64,000 bases of DNA from Pontederia crassipes (lineage: Eukaryota > Streptophyta > Magnoliopsida > Commelinales > Pontederiaceae). Positions 46,642 to 58,094 of this stretch are shown piece by piece. A program made the position numbers and the translations under genes. Each line of letters opens with the position of its first letter. The first letter of the stretch is position 1. The notes beneath the pieces are model-generated. The model was given only the letters and a program-made list of their open reading frames with translations, was not told where the DNA came from and did not search any database. The stretch covers positions 47,953,353 through 48,017,352 of the forward strand of contig CM060198.1 in NCBI GenBank assembly GCA_030549335.1. The letters are read 5' to 3'.

Positions 46642-48790
46642 TGCGAAAATGATAATAGTAGCTAGCAAATGCACTAATCGCTCAAGTAATAAAGTGAAAA
46701 GTATAGGGTGTCGATCCCACGAGGAACTAAATTACTTCTCTATCAAATCTCAAAGGATAATAGGAGATGACATAAGATTTTGGGATAAGAGTTATGTAGA
46801 AAGTAAAAATACTGCAATATAAAAAGAGAAAAAGGGAAAAAGATAAAGAAAACTAAACTACCGATGCATAGGTCCTTAGGATGATATATCTTAAAACAGA
46901 CAAACTAATAGTCCTAGAAATATTAAGTTGTTTCAATACACAGATTAGAATCTACTTTAGGCATTGATTTTCTACCAAAACAAATCAAACAATCTCAATT
47001 TTAGATTCAATATAATTATTCTTTCTAAGATCATAATTAAATAAAATATATTTTGAGATGCATTAGATTGCAGATTCTAGACAATTGACACCCATATAAT
47101 GGTAGTGTTCAATAAACCGCACAATACGTAATTCCATCAAGGATCATACGACTATGTTATATAATGCTTTGATATCTAAATCTTAAATCAATTCCAGAGT
47201 TGTCATGCAAAGTTAGAATGACAATTTCCACCAGGATAATAGTCAAATTAGGATAACAATCAATCTCTAGAAAGTATTAAAAACAACATATATAATTCAA
47301 AGAAACTAACTTTATTTCATGAAACAGAGGTCTATGAGTCTGCCTTTTAACAATAAAAGTATAAACCTATAACAATAAAACTAAATTAAGAACAAAGTAC
47401 TAAAGTCATCTTTAAACTACAGAAAAGAACTACAACAAAACTAAAGATTATAGATCTAATATCATCCCAACATAGAATAGAATAGATAACACTCTTCGAG
47501 AATCATCGATGAACTGCTGTTGAACTCTCGTCTAGAGTCGATCCAGTCGAAGTCTTCTCAACAAACCTTCATAGTCTTCTCACGTTCTTGGCTTTGAAGA
47601 ATAGGTTGCAAGCCCTAGCATGAATAATTCTATCTGCCAGACTTCTCTTTTATAGGGTCTTCGGTTTCCAGGCGGTTTGGGAATAAACAAAAATATTTTC
47701 CATGTAAAAATTAAGGTAAATTCAAAGTCCCATTGAGTCTGAGAATTTGGCCTTGTAAAATTATAAAATTTCTTGCCTAATTAGTTTCCAATTGATCTTA
47801 AGGACACACAGTAGGAGTTGGAATTCTTATGCATTGAGAATTCTTTCGAAAATACGTTTTTGTGTTGATTTAGGTGTCTGTCACGCCCCTGCAATAGTTT
47901 TAACGACCAAATCAGAGTCAGAGCTGAATTTTTCCTATCCTTCACGGGGCGTGAGAAAGTTCTCACGACCGTGATCCGAGCGATTTTTTCCTTCAGTTGC
48001 ACAACTTATGCATTTTCACAGCCCGTAACTGTATTTTAACGGCCCGTGAATCATTGGTTTTGAAATGCTGGTTGTTCTGTAATATGAATTCGGTGAACCC
48101 GTTAAATATTTGCCTTGCAGTCTCTTCGATGACTAACGGCCCGTTAAATCTTTATCACGGCCCATTAGTCGATGGTTTGTCGATTCCAAAGTTTTTGTGA
48201 TGTTCGTGATAACAAAATGATGGTTGGTGATAGAATGCGAGAAATGTGTAACTACCCATTATGTTTCTCTCATGACTCGTTAATTCCTCGAAGACCTGAT
48301 TGATGTAAGAGTCGTGAGTTCTGCGTGATCCATGAAGATCCGGATGTAACGTTCGTAAATTATCTGTCATAGCCCATAAGATGCCTGATTGATCCATGAA
48401 GCTCTGCAGTCGATGTGAGGCTCGATCTTCACGGTCGTGAGGGGTGCTTCACGACCTGTGAAATCTCTCTTATGCTTCTGCCAGAGTCATGAAATCGGGT
48501 GGTCGAGGTGTGAGTTTGTGACTCACGACTCGTGATATATGACTCACGGCCCGTGAGATTCGTTTCTTCTCTGCAGCTTCTTCTGTGACCATCGTGAGTG
48601 ACGGAGTGCGGTGCGTGAGCGCACCTCTCACGGCCGTTATAAACCATAACGGCTCGTGCAAAATCAGTCAACTAAAGGTAGATTGTTGCTTCAAAGAATT
48701 CATACGAATAAATGTAGAAAGAGATGCATGCTATGAGCAAATTATACGAAATAAGCCTAAATGCAAGTCTAATTATATGTTGTAAAATGC
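46642..48790 (-). mobile_element. Nested Athila-like solo LTR (copy 2), 2.15 kb
   Basis: It interrupts the 5' LTR of the surrounding chromovirus. The uninterrupted sister LTR reads CACCAATGTGCAGCCACC at 40290-40307, whereas here CACCCATGTA precedes and ATGCATTAGCCACC follows the insertion. ATGTA (46637-46641) and ATGCA (48791-48795) are a plausible decayed 5-bp duplication. The reverse strand ends ATTATCATTTTCGCA, matching the end of the copy at 5254. No internal coding region is present, so it is a solo LTR. Positions 46642-47790 match 5254-6352; 47790-48790 carries a different half with the CACGGCCCGTGA motif array. Confidence 0.7.
47880..48665. repeat. Array of CACGGCCCGTGA-type palindromes in the nested LTR
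   Basis: At least ten copies, several as close pairs: TAACGGCCCGTTAA near 48133, CACGACTCGTGA and CACGGCCCGTGA near 48525-48560, TCACGGTCGTGAG near 48430, and CACGGCCGTTATAAACCATAA near 48629. Unrelated sequence fills the gaps. Confidence 0.85.
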
Positions 48791-50406
48791 ATGCATTAGC
48801 CACCTACGAGTTCGAATGGTCATTGTTGACCACGTTCATCATTCTGACTTTGACCTGCATTTAAGAACATGCAGGGGAGAACCTCCCTATGAGTTTTACA
48901 ACTCAGTATAGAAGTAAGATAAAAACGGTCATAAGATCATGGTACTAGACAAAAATCATAAATGATATTATCATATAAGGGGAAAGTAATCATAATCATA
49001 ATAATGGTAAAGAATCATGTAAGTGACATATGAATAAGAGATCATAAATAAATCATTATAAAAATAGCAAAAGCCGGACATCATAAAAAAGATTCTTTAT
49101 TCATATGTGTTCATCTTCTTCATCTTCTTATTATTCATCTTTGACTTATTTAGGATATATTTTAACCTACGAGAAGACATGCCTCAACCCATCCATCATC
49201 ATCATCATAACTGTAGAGTCAGTCCATAACTGACCGAAGTCAGCTCATAACCTGATCGTCATCAGTCCATTATAAAAAAGCTTTTCATTTAACGATTTTT
49301 GTCTTTTAACTTACAGTTTTAATTATTCATTATTAAGCCATAATCAAGACTACAAGATTTGATTATGGAGAGTAAATCAGGGGCATAAATGTCATAGTCA
49401 GCATCATCATTAAGATCTGGAATATGTACTTGAATTAGGGATTCAAACATCATAAAATAAGATAAACTGCGTCGGAACCTGGGCCGAGTTGGGTGAAACT
49501 CAGGCCGAGTTCGTAAGGTCATCAATTCGAACAATTAGGACATGACCTGGGCTAGGTTCAGGTCATACCCGGGCTAGGTTCGTGCTTGGTTGGTCGGTCG
49601 GCCGACTCAATGGATCGATCTCGGAAAAGTCATGGCTAAGTGCGACTTTGTCAAGGAACTATCCGGGCCGGGTCATCATCAACCCGAGCCGAGTTCTTCT
49701 TCATTGCAGAGCTTCGCACTTGCAACAATGGCGAACTCGGCCGAGTTTCATCAAACTCGGTCCGAGTATGGACGTGCCCTAGCGAGTCGTAGGGAACGGT
49801 CGGGTTCTTCTTACGTAGAAACTGCGTAGACATGTAGTTCGCATTCTAATTACTTTCTCCGGCGATGGCCGACACCAATAGTCATCATAGAACATTATAC
49901 TACGACTAGGGACTAATTGGAACATACTTCAAGTATAAAATCAAGATTCTATCACAAATCTATCCTAGTTTCATACCTTGCAAGTTTCTGTCCAAGAAAC
50001 TAATTCGTTCTTCTTCCTCTGCCCACTCCCCTCGTCCACGTCCTCTAGTGTGTCTCCTGTTAGGCGGCAGACCCAAGGGCACGCATGAGGGCAAGAAATC
50101 ACACGTAACATGGGAGACAACTAGGGCCGGCTTGCATAGGGGAAAAAGGGGCTGATTTGTTCGTTTTAACCCCATATATGTAGGAGAGAAATATGAGTTC
50201 ATGTGGTAGTTGGGGAATCAAATAAATCTGATTTTATCTTCATTAGATTTGAATCTATCTTCCCCTTTTTATTTCTTTTCCTATTCAGATTTATCTTTTC
50301 CCTTTTATCCTCTTTTCTTTTGATGATAAAATTCCGGGCGTTACATTATCTATCCTCCATTCTTTCTATATAATTAAAATACATAGTTCAAGTTTATTAC
50401 ATTAGT

Positions 50407-52866
50407 TGTAACATTTCGAAATTCGATCTCACCACGTGATGAAATATCTTTTTGTACGTTACTTTCTTTGATATTAATCCTTTCGTTGACTCAGATGGTC
50501 AAGAAAAGTAAGACTTAAACTAAAATATTACGACACTTAATAAAAAATGTGAAAGCTAAAATAGAATATAAGAGTTAACACAAGGCATATAAAAGTTCAT
50601 ATCATAGTACAACTCAATAAGTCACATACATAATCCAAATACAACTTGATAAATATAATGAAAATAGACTATATCTAATATGCAAGCACCACTCAAGTCA
50701 AAGTAGCTGCGCGCACATCAACCCACTTGTAAGTTTATCATGTACATGCGAAAATCACACAAAGAAGCAAACCCAATCGTTAGCATAAAGCTAATAGTGA
50801 ATTCATAATAGATCATAAAGATGATCAATCAAAATATGCATGAAGCAATCAAAATAAATCAGGAATGATAAAAAGAAATCAGGAGAGGGACATTATTATT
50901 CCATGTCATTTCAATTTCATTTCCTTTTCATGTTCATTGTTTATGTTCGTGTTCATAAGGACAAAGTCCTTCCATTTATCTTTAGTCATTCATAATCTTC
51001 ATTTTATCCATGGGTTGAAAGAATTCTTCATCTTTGGGGAATACTATTACAAACACACAAGTGTGTAATTACCTAGACCATAGTGAGCTAGTGGGGAACA
51101 ATGCCACGGCATGTGCCCCGTTGGACAAGATGATCTCGCGCAAAGCAAAAATATCTATAGGTGGAGAATGTCCACAAGAAGTGTTGCTATCACTGACTCC
51201 CATCTAGGTAGGCAATAGTAACACTCATCTTTTATCTTATTAACCATGAACCTATTTTTTGATCACTTGGATCAATTAAGACCATATGGAGCAAGAGTGG
51301 TTCCAAATTGAAGATAGATACAAATCAGGTGGATAGAAAATTGTCAAATCACGAAATTTAGTTAAAATAATATCTCTCTATCCACAAATCGAACGTCCAA
51401 AAGGTTGAGTGGTCGTCCTTTTGGAGTACATTCAACGGTTGTCCGAAAAAGGTTTGAACATCCATTTTATCGGTATTGATTGGTGACAATTAACAGTTTG
51501 GTCATCCATTCTGAGTTCATCTCTCGATCGTTCAAAGGCCGCGTGTGAATCAATCGACCAAAAGGTGTTTGGTCATCCATTATCGCACAAGAAAGTTCTC
51601 AAACTTTCAATCGAGAGTTTTGATCGATCGTAACTTAATCGATCTTCCGCTAAAACCAACTTCGAGATCTTCAATCGATCAGCAATGAGTTTCCACCGAA
51701 CGTCAAATCATCTTTCGGCATGAATAGTTCAAATCAGTCGCCCAAAATAGTTTTGGTGACTAATTATTGTTGCCATTTTTATGTCTCGACATTTTACAAT
51801 TTCGACATCCGAACATGTTTTGGACTTATGTTCTGGTCCAAATCGGTCGTTCGAAATAATTTCGAACGTTCAATCAAGTAGTCGTTATATTGTTGTCGAG
51901 GTGATTCAGACGCACGAGAGGAATTCGATCGCCCATTTCATATCGATAGAGCCGCAGTGCAAATCCTTATATTCCAATCAATTTTCCCACACACAAAGAT
52001 CTAATAGCAACTAATATTATCCCTAAAATAATTCATGATAAATAAGTCAATCTTAACATGAATTTAACTATCTAAAGGTAGCGTCCATTCGAAGTGATCA
52101 CTTATTTAATCATAAGCGGATGTCCTAGAAATCAGACTACTTGTCTTAAATGAAATATATATTTACCATCTCAGACCCATTGTTAAGATCAGAAACTTGC
52201 ACAATGCAACCTACTTATCATGCTAGCACAAATCCATAAAAACTATAACATCATATCATACCATATCATACTATATCATTTGACAAAATCCATGAATAAA
52301 AACATATCTATAACTTCATAGAAAATTAGAAAGTACAATTCCTACCACAAACTAGCATGAACCTTACATCTAGCATAGCCTCTAAAACATGTGAATCCGT
52401 CAAGAAAGTTACTCTATGACCCAAATCCTTAAAACATACTTTTTTGTCGAACTCTCTAGTTGATCTTCATCGGATTAGATTCTAACTATCCTCTTCGTCC
52501 TCCTTTGTCGTTTGCGAAAGGACCTGTCGGACTTGCTCCCACGTCCCCGATTGAGAGCAAACCATGAAGCAGAGGACAAAAAAGACAATGGCGAAAATGA
52601 GGAATGAAAAAGAAGAGAAAAAGAGGAGAGAAATTCGGACTTTTATGGTTTCGGGGTTTCATGCTCCTTTGAATTCATGTGATCATAGTAGGAGTTGTAT
52701 AAACCAACAATTATGATGTGTAACCGTCACATTTTCGAACGTTTGAAAGAGTTTCGATTAGAGTTGTCATTTTCGTTGCGATAATGGGCACATGTTCTAA
52801 GTTTTGAGCGTCCGACGTTAGTAATATAAAAAGTTTTAACTTTTTATGAAATTTGGGTGTGTTACA
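50407..52866 (-). mobile_element. Solo LTR D1 (chromovirus type), 2460 bp
   Basis: Homologous along its length to 58095-60565. It starts TGTAACATTTCGAAATTCG and ends GGGTGTGTTACA. The reverse reading (TGTAACACACCCAAATTTCATAAA) resembles the start of the LTRs of the 40-50 kb element, so the reverse orientation is inferred. Flanks TTAGT (50402-50406) and TGAGT (52867-52871) agree in four of five bases. No internal region accompanies it. It ends only 261 bases before the ATG of the PPR-DYW gene. Confidence 0.75.
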
Positions 52867-53127
52867 TGAGTTCTAATAAATTTTATTCAATTGATTTATA
52901 TTAATTTAATTACCTTTCAAATGGAAACTTAAATCAAACAATTTTCTTTTATCATTTATAGTCAAAATATATGATCATACAATTTCAATACTTATTTGAA
53001 ATTTCGTCTGTTCCGTTCTTTCTTTTGATACATTGTTAAATTTTATAAGGTGTGACATCATTAATTTTAGGATGTCCTTGACGTGACATCATTATTTTTT
53101 GTTCTCCTTTCGCCGTGGAAGGATCAT

Positions 53128-55089
53128 ATGGCCGCCAAGTCCTCGTTCCACCATGCGCTCCGCACCGCATCGAAGAGGCAGGACGTCGTCGAGCACTGTT
53201 ACAGAGGCGCCCCAGGGGATGCCCTCCGCGGCCTCTCATTCCCGGAGTTGTGGTCGGACGCCAACATCTTCTCCCTCCTCCTCAACGCATGTTGCGTCCC
53301 CGGCCAACGCTCTCTTCTTCGTCAGGGCCAGCAGCTCCATGCCCTTCTCACCACCTCCGGTGCCATCTCCGACCGCTTCACCTCCAACCACCTCCTCCAC
53401 ATGTACTCGAAGCTCGACCGGTTGCCGGACGCCGAGGCGGTGTTCCAGTCCATGCCCCGCAAAAATGTCATGTCCTTCAACATATTGCTCGGAGGGCGCA
53501 TGCACAGCGGGGATATCGCGTCTGCTCGCCAGTTGTTCGACATGATGACTGAGAGAAATGTCGCTTCGTGGAATGCCATGATAACCGGACTCGCGCAGTT
53601 TGGGATGAACGATGAAGGCCTGGAAGTATTCCAGCAGATGAGGAGACAAGGATTTCGACCCGATGAGTTCGGCTTGGGCAGCGTTTTAAGATGCTGCGCG
53701 GGATTGAAGGATCCTGGCTCGGGCAGACAGATTCATGCTTCTGTGTTCCAAAGCGGTTTCGAACGTGATATGGTCGTCGGTAGTTCCCTAGCTCACATGT
53801 ATATGAGAAGTGGTTGCCTGGAAGATGGAGAGAGAGCTCTGAAAGGATTGCCCGTCCTTAATGTCGTCTCTTGCAACACTATAATAGCAGGAAGAGCGCA
53901 GAATGGGGACTCTGAAGGTGCCTTTGGCCATTTCTGTTTGATGAAGGCTGTAGGGTTGGCACCAGATCATGTCACTTTTGTTAGCATTATAAGCTTGTGT
54001 TCAGACTTGGCCACGCTCGGGCAGGGACGTCAAGTTCATGCACAGGTCATTACAGTTGGAGTCGATGTGGTAGTTCCCGTGCGGAGTTCCCTCATCAGTA
54101 TGTATTCGAAATGTGGTTGCTTAGATGAATGTGCTCAGATTTTTCATGAATCGGATGGATCGGACCTTGTCCTCTGGAGCTCTATCATCTCTGCTTATGG
54201 TTTTCATGGGCGTGGGGAAGAGTCAATCCGGATGTTTGAGGAGATGATCAGAAAAGGAACTGAGCCCAGTGAAGTCACCTTTTTAGGCTTGCTTTATGCT
54301 TGCAGCCATAGCGGTTTGAAGGACAAAGGGACGGAGTATTTTGAGCTTATGAAGCAAACATATGGACTCAAACCTACACTGAAGCACTACACTTGCATGG
54401 TAGATCTCTTGGGGCGATCGGGATGTCTTGATGAAGCAGAAAGCCTGATCAGATCCATGCCTGTTACAGCTGATGCGATAATTTGGAAGACCTTGTTATC
54501 TGCTTGCAAAACCCATAAGAATGTAGTGATGGCAGAAAGAGTTGCAGAGCACGTTCTGAGGTTGGACCCTTTTGATTCTGCGTCTTATGTGTTGTTGTCA
54601 AATGTTCGAGCAACTACCTCAAGGTGGGATGGCGTGTCACAATTACGGAGTGCTATGCGAGAGAGGAGAGTCAAGAAGGAGCCTGGGATCAGTTGGGTAG
54701 AGCTCAAAGGTCAGGTACACCAGTTCTCTACAGGTGATAGGTCGAATTCTAAACATTCAGAGATTGATCAATTCCTGAAAGAACTGCTCGGAAAAATGAG
54801 GGAATCAGGTTATGTGCCAGATACCAGCACAGTATTCCATGATATGGAGGATGAGGAGAAAGAGACCAGTTTGGCTCACCACAGTGAGAAGTTGGCTGTT
54901 GCATTTGCTATTCTAAGCATGCCAACCGGAGTTCCCATCCGAATTATGAAGAATTTACGTGTCTGTGATGATTGTCATGTAGCAATAAAGTTCATATCCA
55001 AGATAACAAACCGAGAGATTATAGTGAGGGATGTTAGTCGATTTCACCATTTTCGAGTTGGGGAATGTTCTTGCAATGATTACTGGTGA
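53128..55089 (+). CDS. PPR-DYW protein, probable organellar RNA editing factor (At2g41080-like)
   Basis: Intronless frame of 653 codons from the ATG at 53128 (context ATCATATGGCC, then AAKSSFHHALRT, mitochondrion/plastid-type presequence). An upstream GTG extension of the frame is not a start. PLS-type PPR repeats run from about residue 60 to 500, for example NVASWNAMITGLAQFGMNDE, EPSEVTFLGLLYACSHSGLK and HYTCMVDLLGRSGCLDEAES. An E/E+ region follows, then a DYW deaminase domain with the HSE zinc/catalytic motif (H585-E587), the CDDC pair (C613, C616), CSC near the end and the terminal tripeptide DYW. DYW proteins bind a specific RNA and deaminate C to U in organelle transcripts. All key residues are intact. 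Length and wording match Arabidopsis At2g41080 closely (from memory). Confidence 0.93.
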   Translation: MAAKSSFHHALRTASKRQDVVEHCYRGAPGDALRGLSFPELWSDANIFSLLLNACCVPGQRSLLRQGQQLHALLTTSGAISDRFTSNHLLHMYSKLDRLPDAEAVFQSMPRKNVMSFNILLGGRMHSGDIASARQLFDMMTERNVASWNAMITGLAQFGMNDEGLEVFQQMRRQGFRPDEFGLGSVLRCCAGLKDPGSGRQIHASVFQSGFERDMVVGSSLAHMYMRSGCLEDGERALKGLPVLNVVSCNTIIAGRAQNGDSEGAFGHFCLMKAVGLAPDHVTFVSIISLCSDLATLGQGRQVHAQVITVGVDVVVPVRSSLISMYSKCGCLDECAQIFHESDGSDLVLWSSIISAYGFHGRGEESIRMFEEMIRKGTEPSEVTFLGLLYACSHSGLKDKGTEYFELMKQTYGLKPTLKHYTCMVDLLGRSGCLDEAESLIRSMPVTADAIIWKTLLSACKTHKNVVMAERVAEHVLRLDPFDSASYVLLSNVRATTSRWDGVSQLRSAMRERRVKKEPGISWVELKGQVHQFSTGDRSNSKHSEIDQFLKELLGKMRESGYVPDTSTVFHDMEDEEKETSLAHHSEKLAVAFAILSMPTGVPIRIMKNLRVCDDCHVAIKFISKITNREIIVRDVSRFHHFRVGECSCNDYW

Positions 55090-55984
55090 CAAGCAAATAT
55101 CGGATGATTCTCAAATTATTCTAGGTACCAGAGGAATACAGCAAGGACAAGGCTTGCATTGTTTAAAAGAGGTATGTTTTTCACCTAAGTATGATGTTTG
55201 AGTTGCAAGTGTGCTCGTCATTCTTCTGTAATAACAATCAAATGGCAAAGACAATGTTTCCATGAAGTTGCATCACTTTGTTCCTTTTAAAAAAATGAGA
55301 TATGTTCAGGGCAGTGACAATCAGTTTCATGAATTCAGAGTATGGAAACAAAGAGCATGCTTTTGCATAATGTTATTAATACATAAATATTTTCCCCTCA
55401 AAAAAAAATACAGAAATGTTTTATAAGGTTGCAGCATCACAGAAGTCCTCTGCATGTTTGACAATCTAGTAAAAGATGAGGACAAACAACCTGGAGAAGT
55501 GCATTAGAATGTGTTTTATCTCAAGTATTTTATTGTTCTCCCCCTCAAAAAAGAAATATTTTATTGTTCTGCACCACTTTCATCCACTTATAGTAGTGGA
55601 CTCACTATGTGAAATGTGAAGATTTTTATTTTATCTGAGGGAAAAGTGGCAAGAGCTTTATGTTCTATTATTGTACAAAGGAAGGTTGGAAAGTATCAAT
55701 CAGGTTTGTGCAACATTAGTCAGTCTCTTACTTTCCTCCAATTCTGTGCGTGAGACCAATAGGAAAATAACAAGCTTCAAAACAATCTATAAACTTCATC
55801 AACTTAGAACTTCGATAGCTTGGCTTAGAAATATCTGTTCCTTTTTAGTTTCCAGTTTTGATTTCTGTTCCACTTTCCATCCGCCTTAAATCTATATGCT
55901 TCTTTGAAGTATCTATTATGATGGAACAGCTAGTATGGTCAGTTTTAGATTGTTTCATTCATGCCTTTTATGCCTCATAACTGT
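55090..55984. other. 3' flank of the PPR-DYW gene
   Basis: AT-rich spacer with several A-runs. It should contain the 3' UTR of the DYW gene and perhaps the eroded N-terminal part of the kinase pseudogene. No recognisable coding segment was found. Confidence 0.4.
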
Positions 55985-57710
55985 GACACAAACTTTGTGG
56001 AGTAGACTGAGGCCATAAAGCAGCTTGATCACAATGGATTGCAAGGGAACAAAGAATCTCTTATTGAAGTTCTGATGTTGAGTCTACTTCACCATTCTAA
56101 CCTTGTAAACCTGATTAGTTATTGTGCTCATGGAGAAAAAGCTTTTGGCTTATGAGTACATGCCATTGGGATCTTTGGAAGACCATCTTCATGGTATGTA
56201 CTCTGTAAAACCTAATCAGCATAATTCTTTAGCAGGCATGTTTTTTTGTCTATTTTTAGTGTTTTTTTAGCACAGACCCTTCTCCAGATAAGAAGCTGAC
56301 TTGATTTTGATGCGAGGATGAAAATATTTTCAAGGATTAGTCCTCCTATTATCCAAAGTTATCTGATTTTAAATTGGCTAAGCTTGGTCCTGTAGGCGAA
56401 AATTCTCATGTTTCCACTAGAGTGATGGATACATATAGTTATTGTGCACCTGAATATGCCATGAATAGCTATTCTTTTAGAGCTGCAGTAGAACACAATA
56501 TTGTTTCATGGCTAAGTTTTCTCTTCATTGCCTTGTTTCATTACTTGTTCTTTCTTGCTCAATGTTAGAAATGATCTCTGATTCTCCATAATCTCCCCAG
56601 TTTTTTTCCTGTAAATAGCACCTTTCATTCCTTATTAGCAAGCAAAGAGACTGAGGGTGACATGTGGAGAAGAAACATCTCAGATGTTTTGTATTGAAAA
56701 ATAGACATAACATTCTTATTTGTTCTTTGAATTTTGATCTTATTGTCAAAGTTAATCTTCAGGGAGTTGCAAAATTTTCCTCTTTGATCTCCTGAGCATG
56801 TAGCCGGAGATGTATAAAACTCCTGAGCATGTATAAAACTCCGCCTATGTTTTATAGCCAGTCCCAAGCCCGGATAAAGGAGGAGGGTTGTGTTAAACCC
56901 CGACAGCCAGCGTAAAATCCTGTCGAATCGCATGAACATGGATCAACGAATGCGGAATGGCGTCGTATGATCCATGTAGCCGACCCCACCTAGTGGGATA
57001 AGGCTTTGTTGTTGTTGTTGTTGATCTCTTGAGCATGACTAGAGTTTCATTTTGGGACTTGGGTGCAAAAACTGATGAAAATCTACTTGTAAATTTTGTC
57101 TCAGTTGGCAGGTTCAATAGGAGCCCCTTACAAAAAAGTGAGCGATCAAGAATAAGTTATGCTATCTTCGTTTCTAGATTCTAGAACTTCTAAGTTGCAT
57201 TTTACAAAAAAATGACTTTTTTGTCAATGTTTTTTTTTCTATTTGCTTCAAGGCATTGGTGTTGAATTAAAAAGAAGCCTTTTCTTCCTTCCCAAGGAGC
57301 TACCGTTTATTACTTCCTCTAGTCAGTTCTTGGCTTTTTTCTTCGACAAAAATTTGATCTTGTTCACTGAGTTATTTGTTTCAGTCATGTCAATGGCATG
57401 CTATGCCTGGTCGCAGGCACGGCTACCATTCAAAGACAGGAGGAAATTCTCCTAGATAGCTGATCTAATGCTCCCTACCTGCGAGGGGTTATACCGGGCA
57501 CTTGCTGTTTCTTCTGTGTGTTCAAGCGCAGCCTACCATGAGGCCTCTGATTGGTGATGTTGTAACAGAATTGCTTCACAGAGTTGCAATCCCGAGCAAA
57601 CGTCAAATTCCTCTCGACTGACATCATCAGGCACTCTTCGAATGAGAAGAGCAGGAGAACGAATGGAAGTTCAGAAAGAGATCAATTTCAAGGACTGAAA
57701 TGATGTTTGT
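55985..57710 (+). pseudogene. Receptor-like cytoplasmic kinase (PBS1/PBL type) pseudogene
   Basis: Ordered fragments match an RLCK-VII kinase: [20 protein letters not shown] and [12 protein letters not shown] (56007-56130), a 1-base frameshift, then [16 protein letters not shown] (56147-56194), PSPDKK with a stop and ARMKI (56278-56330), [20 protein letters not shown] (56348-56410), YCAPEYAM (56440-56463), and after an interruption RLPFKDRRKFS (about 57420) and PTMRPLIGDVVT (57533-57568). The catalytic-loop exon with HRD is missing and DFG is DFK. A SINE lies between the activation segment and the C-lobe. Intron-like gaps remain, so it decayed from a spliced gene and is not a processed copy. 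PBL kinases relay immune-receptor signals at the plasma membrane; this copy cannot. Confidence 0.85.
56801..57020 (+). mobile_element. Au-type SINE, copy 1
   Basis: It carries the family's hallmarks: ACTCCGCCTATGTTTTATAG, then AAGCCCGGATAAAGGAGGAG, GACAGCCAGCGTAAAA, CCGACCCCACCTAGTGGGAT and a (TTG)n tail at 57006-57020. Flanks TTGATCTCCTGAGCATG (56784-56800) and TTGATCTCTTGAGCATG (57021-57037) are a 17-bp duplication with one mismatch. The 5' end contains a small internal repeat of ATGTATAAAACTCC. It is non-coding and mobilised by LINE machinery. Confidence 0.93.
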
Positions 57711-58094
57711 CTGATTCTTTTATGTGAGAACAATACCACCCTCGTCATTTACACCACCACCTGGTGGAAAAACAGGGTAAATAGCTTTAGCCACATTTTG
57801 GATGATAAAGGGCTCCTTATTCAATCCATACCATAGCTCGAGGTTTGTGTTTCATCCTTTCATGTATATATGTAGCTTTGGGTCATTGTATCCAACCATT
57901 ATCCATGTGCATGTTTTGGACAATAGCTATCCTTCCTTTATGTATTGCAACTATAGTGATTTTTTTTTGTAAATTCTGAACTTTAGGATACTTCTGCGTA
58001 CAAGATAAACAGTTTGCCAAGTTCCTCAATTATACTCAAATGTTACATCGCCTCTGTGAAAAAGACTGGCTTGGTACGGAATGTAAATAGCAAT
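57711..58094. other. Short spacer
   Basis: AT-rich sequence between the kinase relic and solo LTR D2. No feature was recognised. Confidence 0.4.

Larger units (their letters stand above)
40001..50345 (-). mobile_element. Decayed chromovirus (Tekay/Del-like) with nested LTR, reverse strand
   Basis: On the reverse strand the 5' LTR ends the right side (50345 down to about 46410, interrupted by a nested 2.15-kb LTR at 46642-48790), then gag, protease, RT, RNase H, integrase and chromodomain fragments, then the 3' LTR (41751 down to 40001). The outer ends are TGTAACG...CGTTACA. The 5' LTR lacks the last ~70 bp of U5 (present at 40001-40068), and only about 35 bases separate the break from the gag ATG, so primer site and leader are deleted. 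Flanks TTACT and TTATC give no clear target duplication. Its chromodomain region resembles that of the 8.2-18.2 kb element (EEPNLKDDLTYEEQ versus [14 protein letters not shown]), so they share a lineage. Confidence 0.9.

Noticed and set aside
53083..53127. Upstream extension of the PPR-DYW frame
   Set aside because: The extension begins with GTG; the first ATG is at 53128 in a good context and gives a length close to the Arabidopsis relative.
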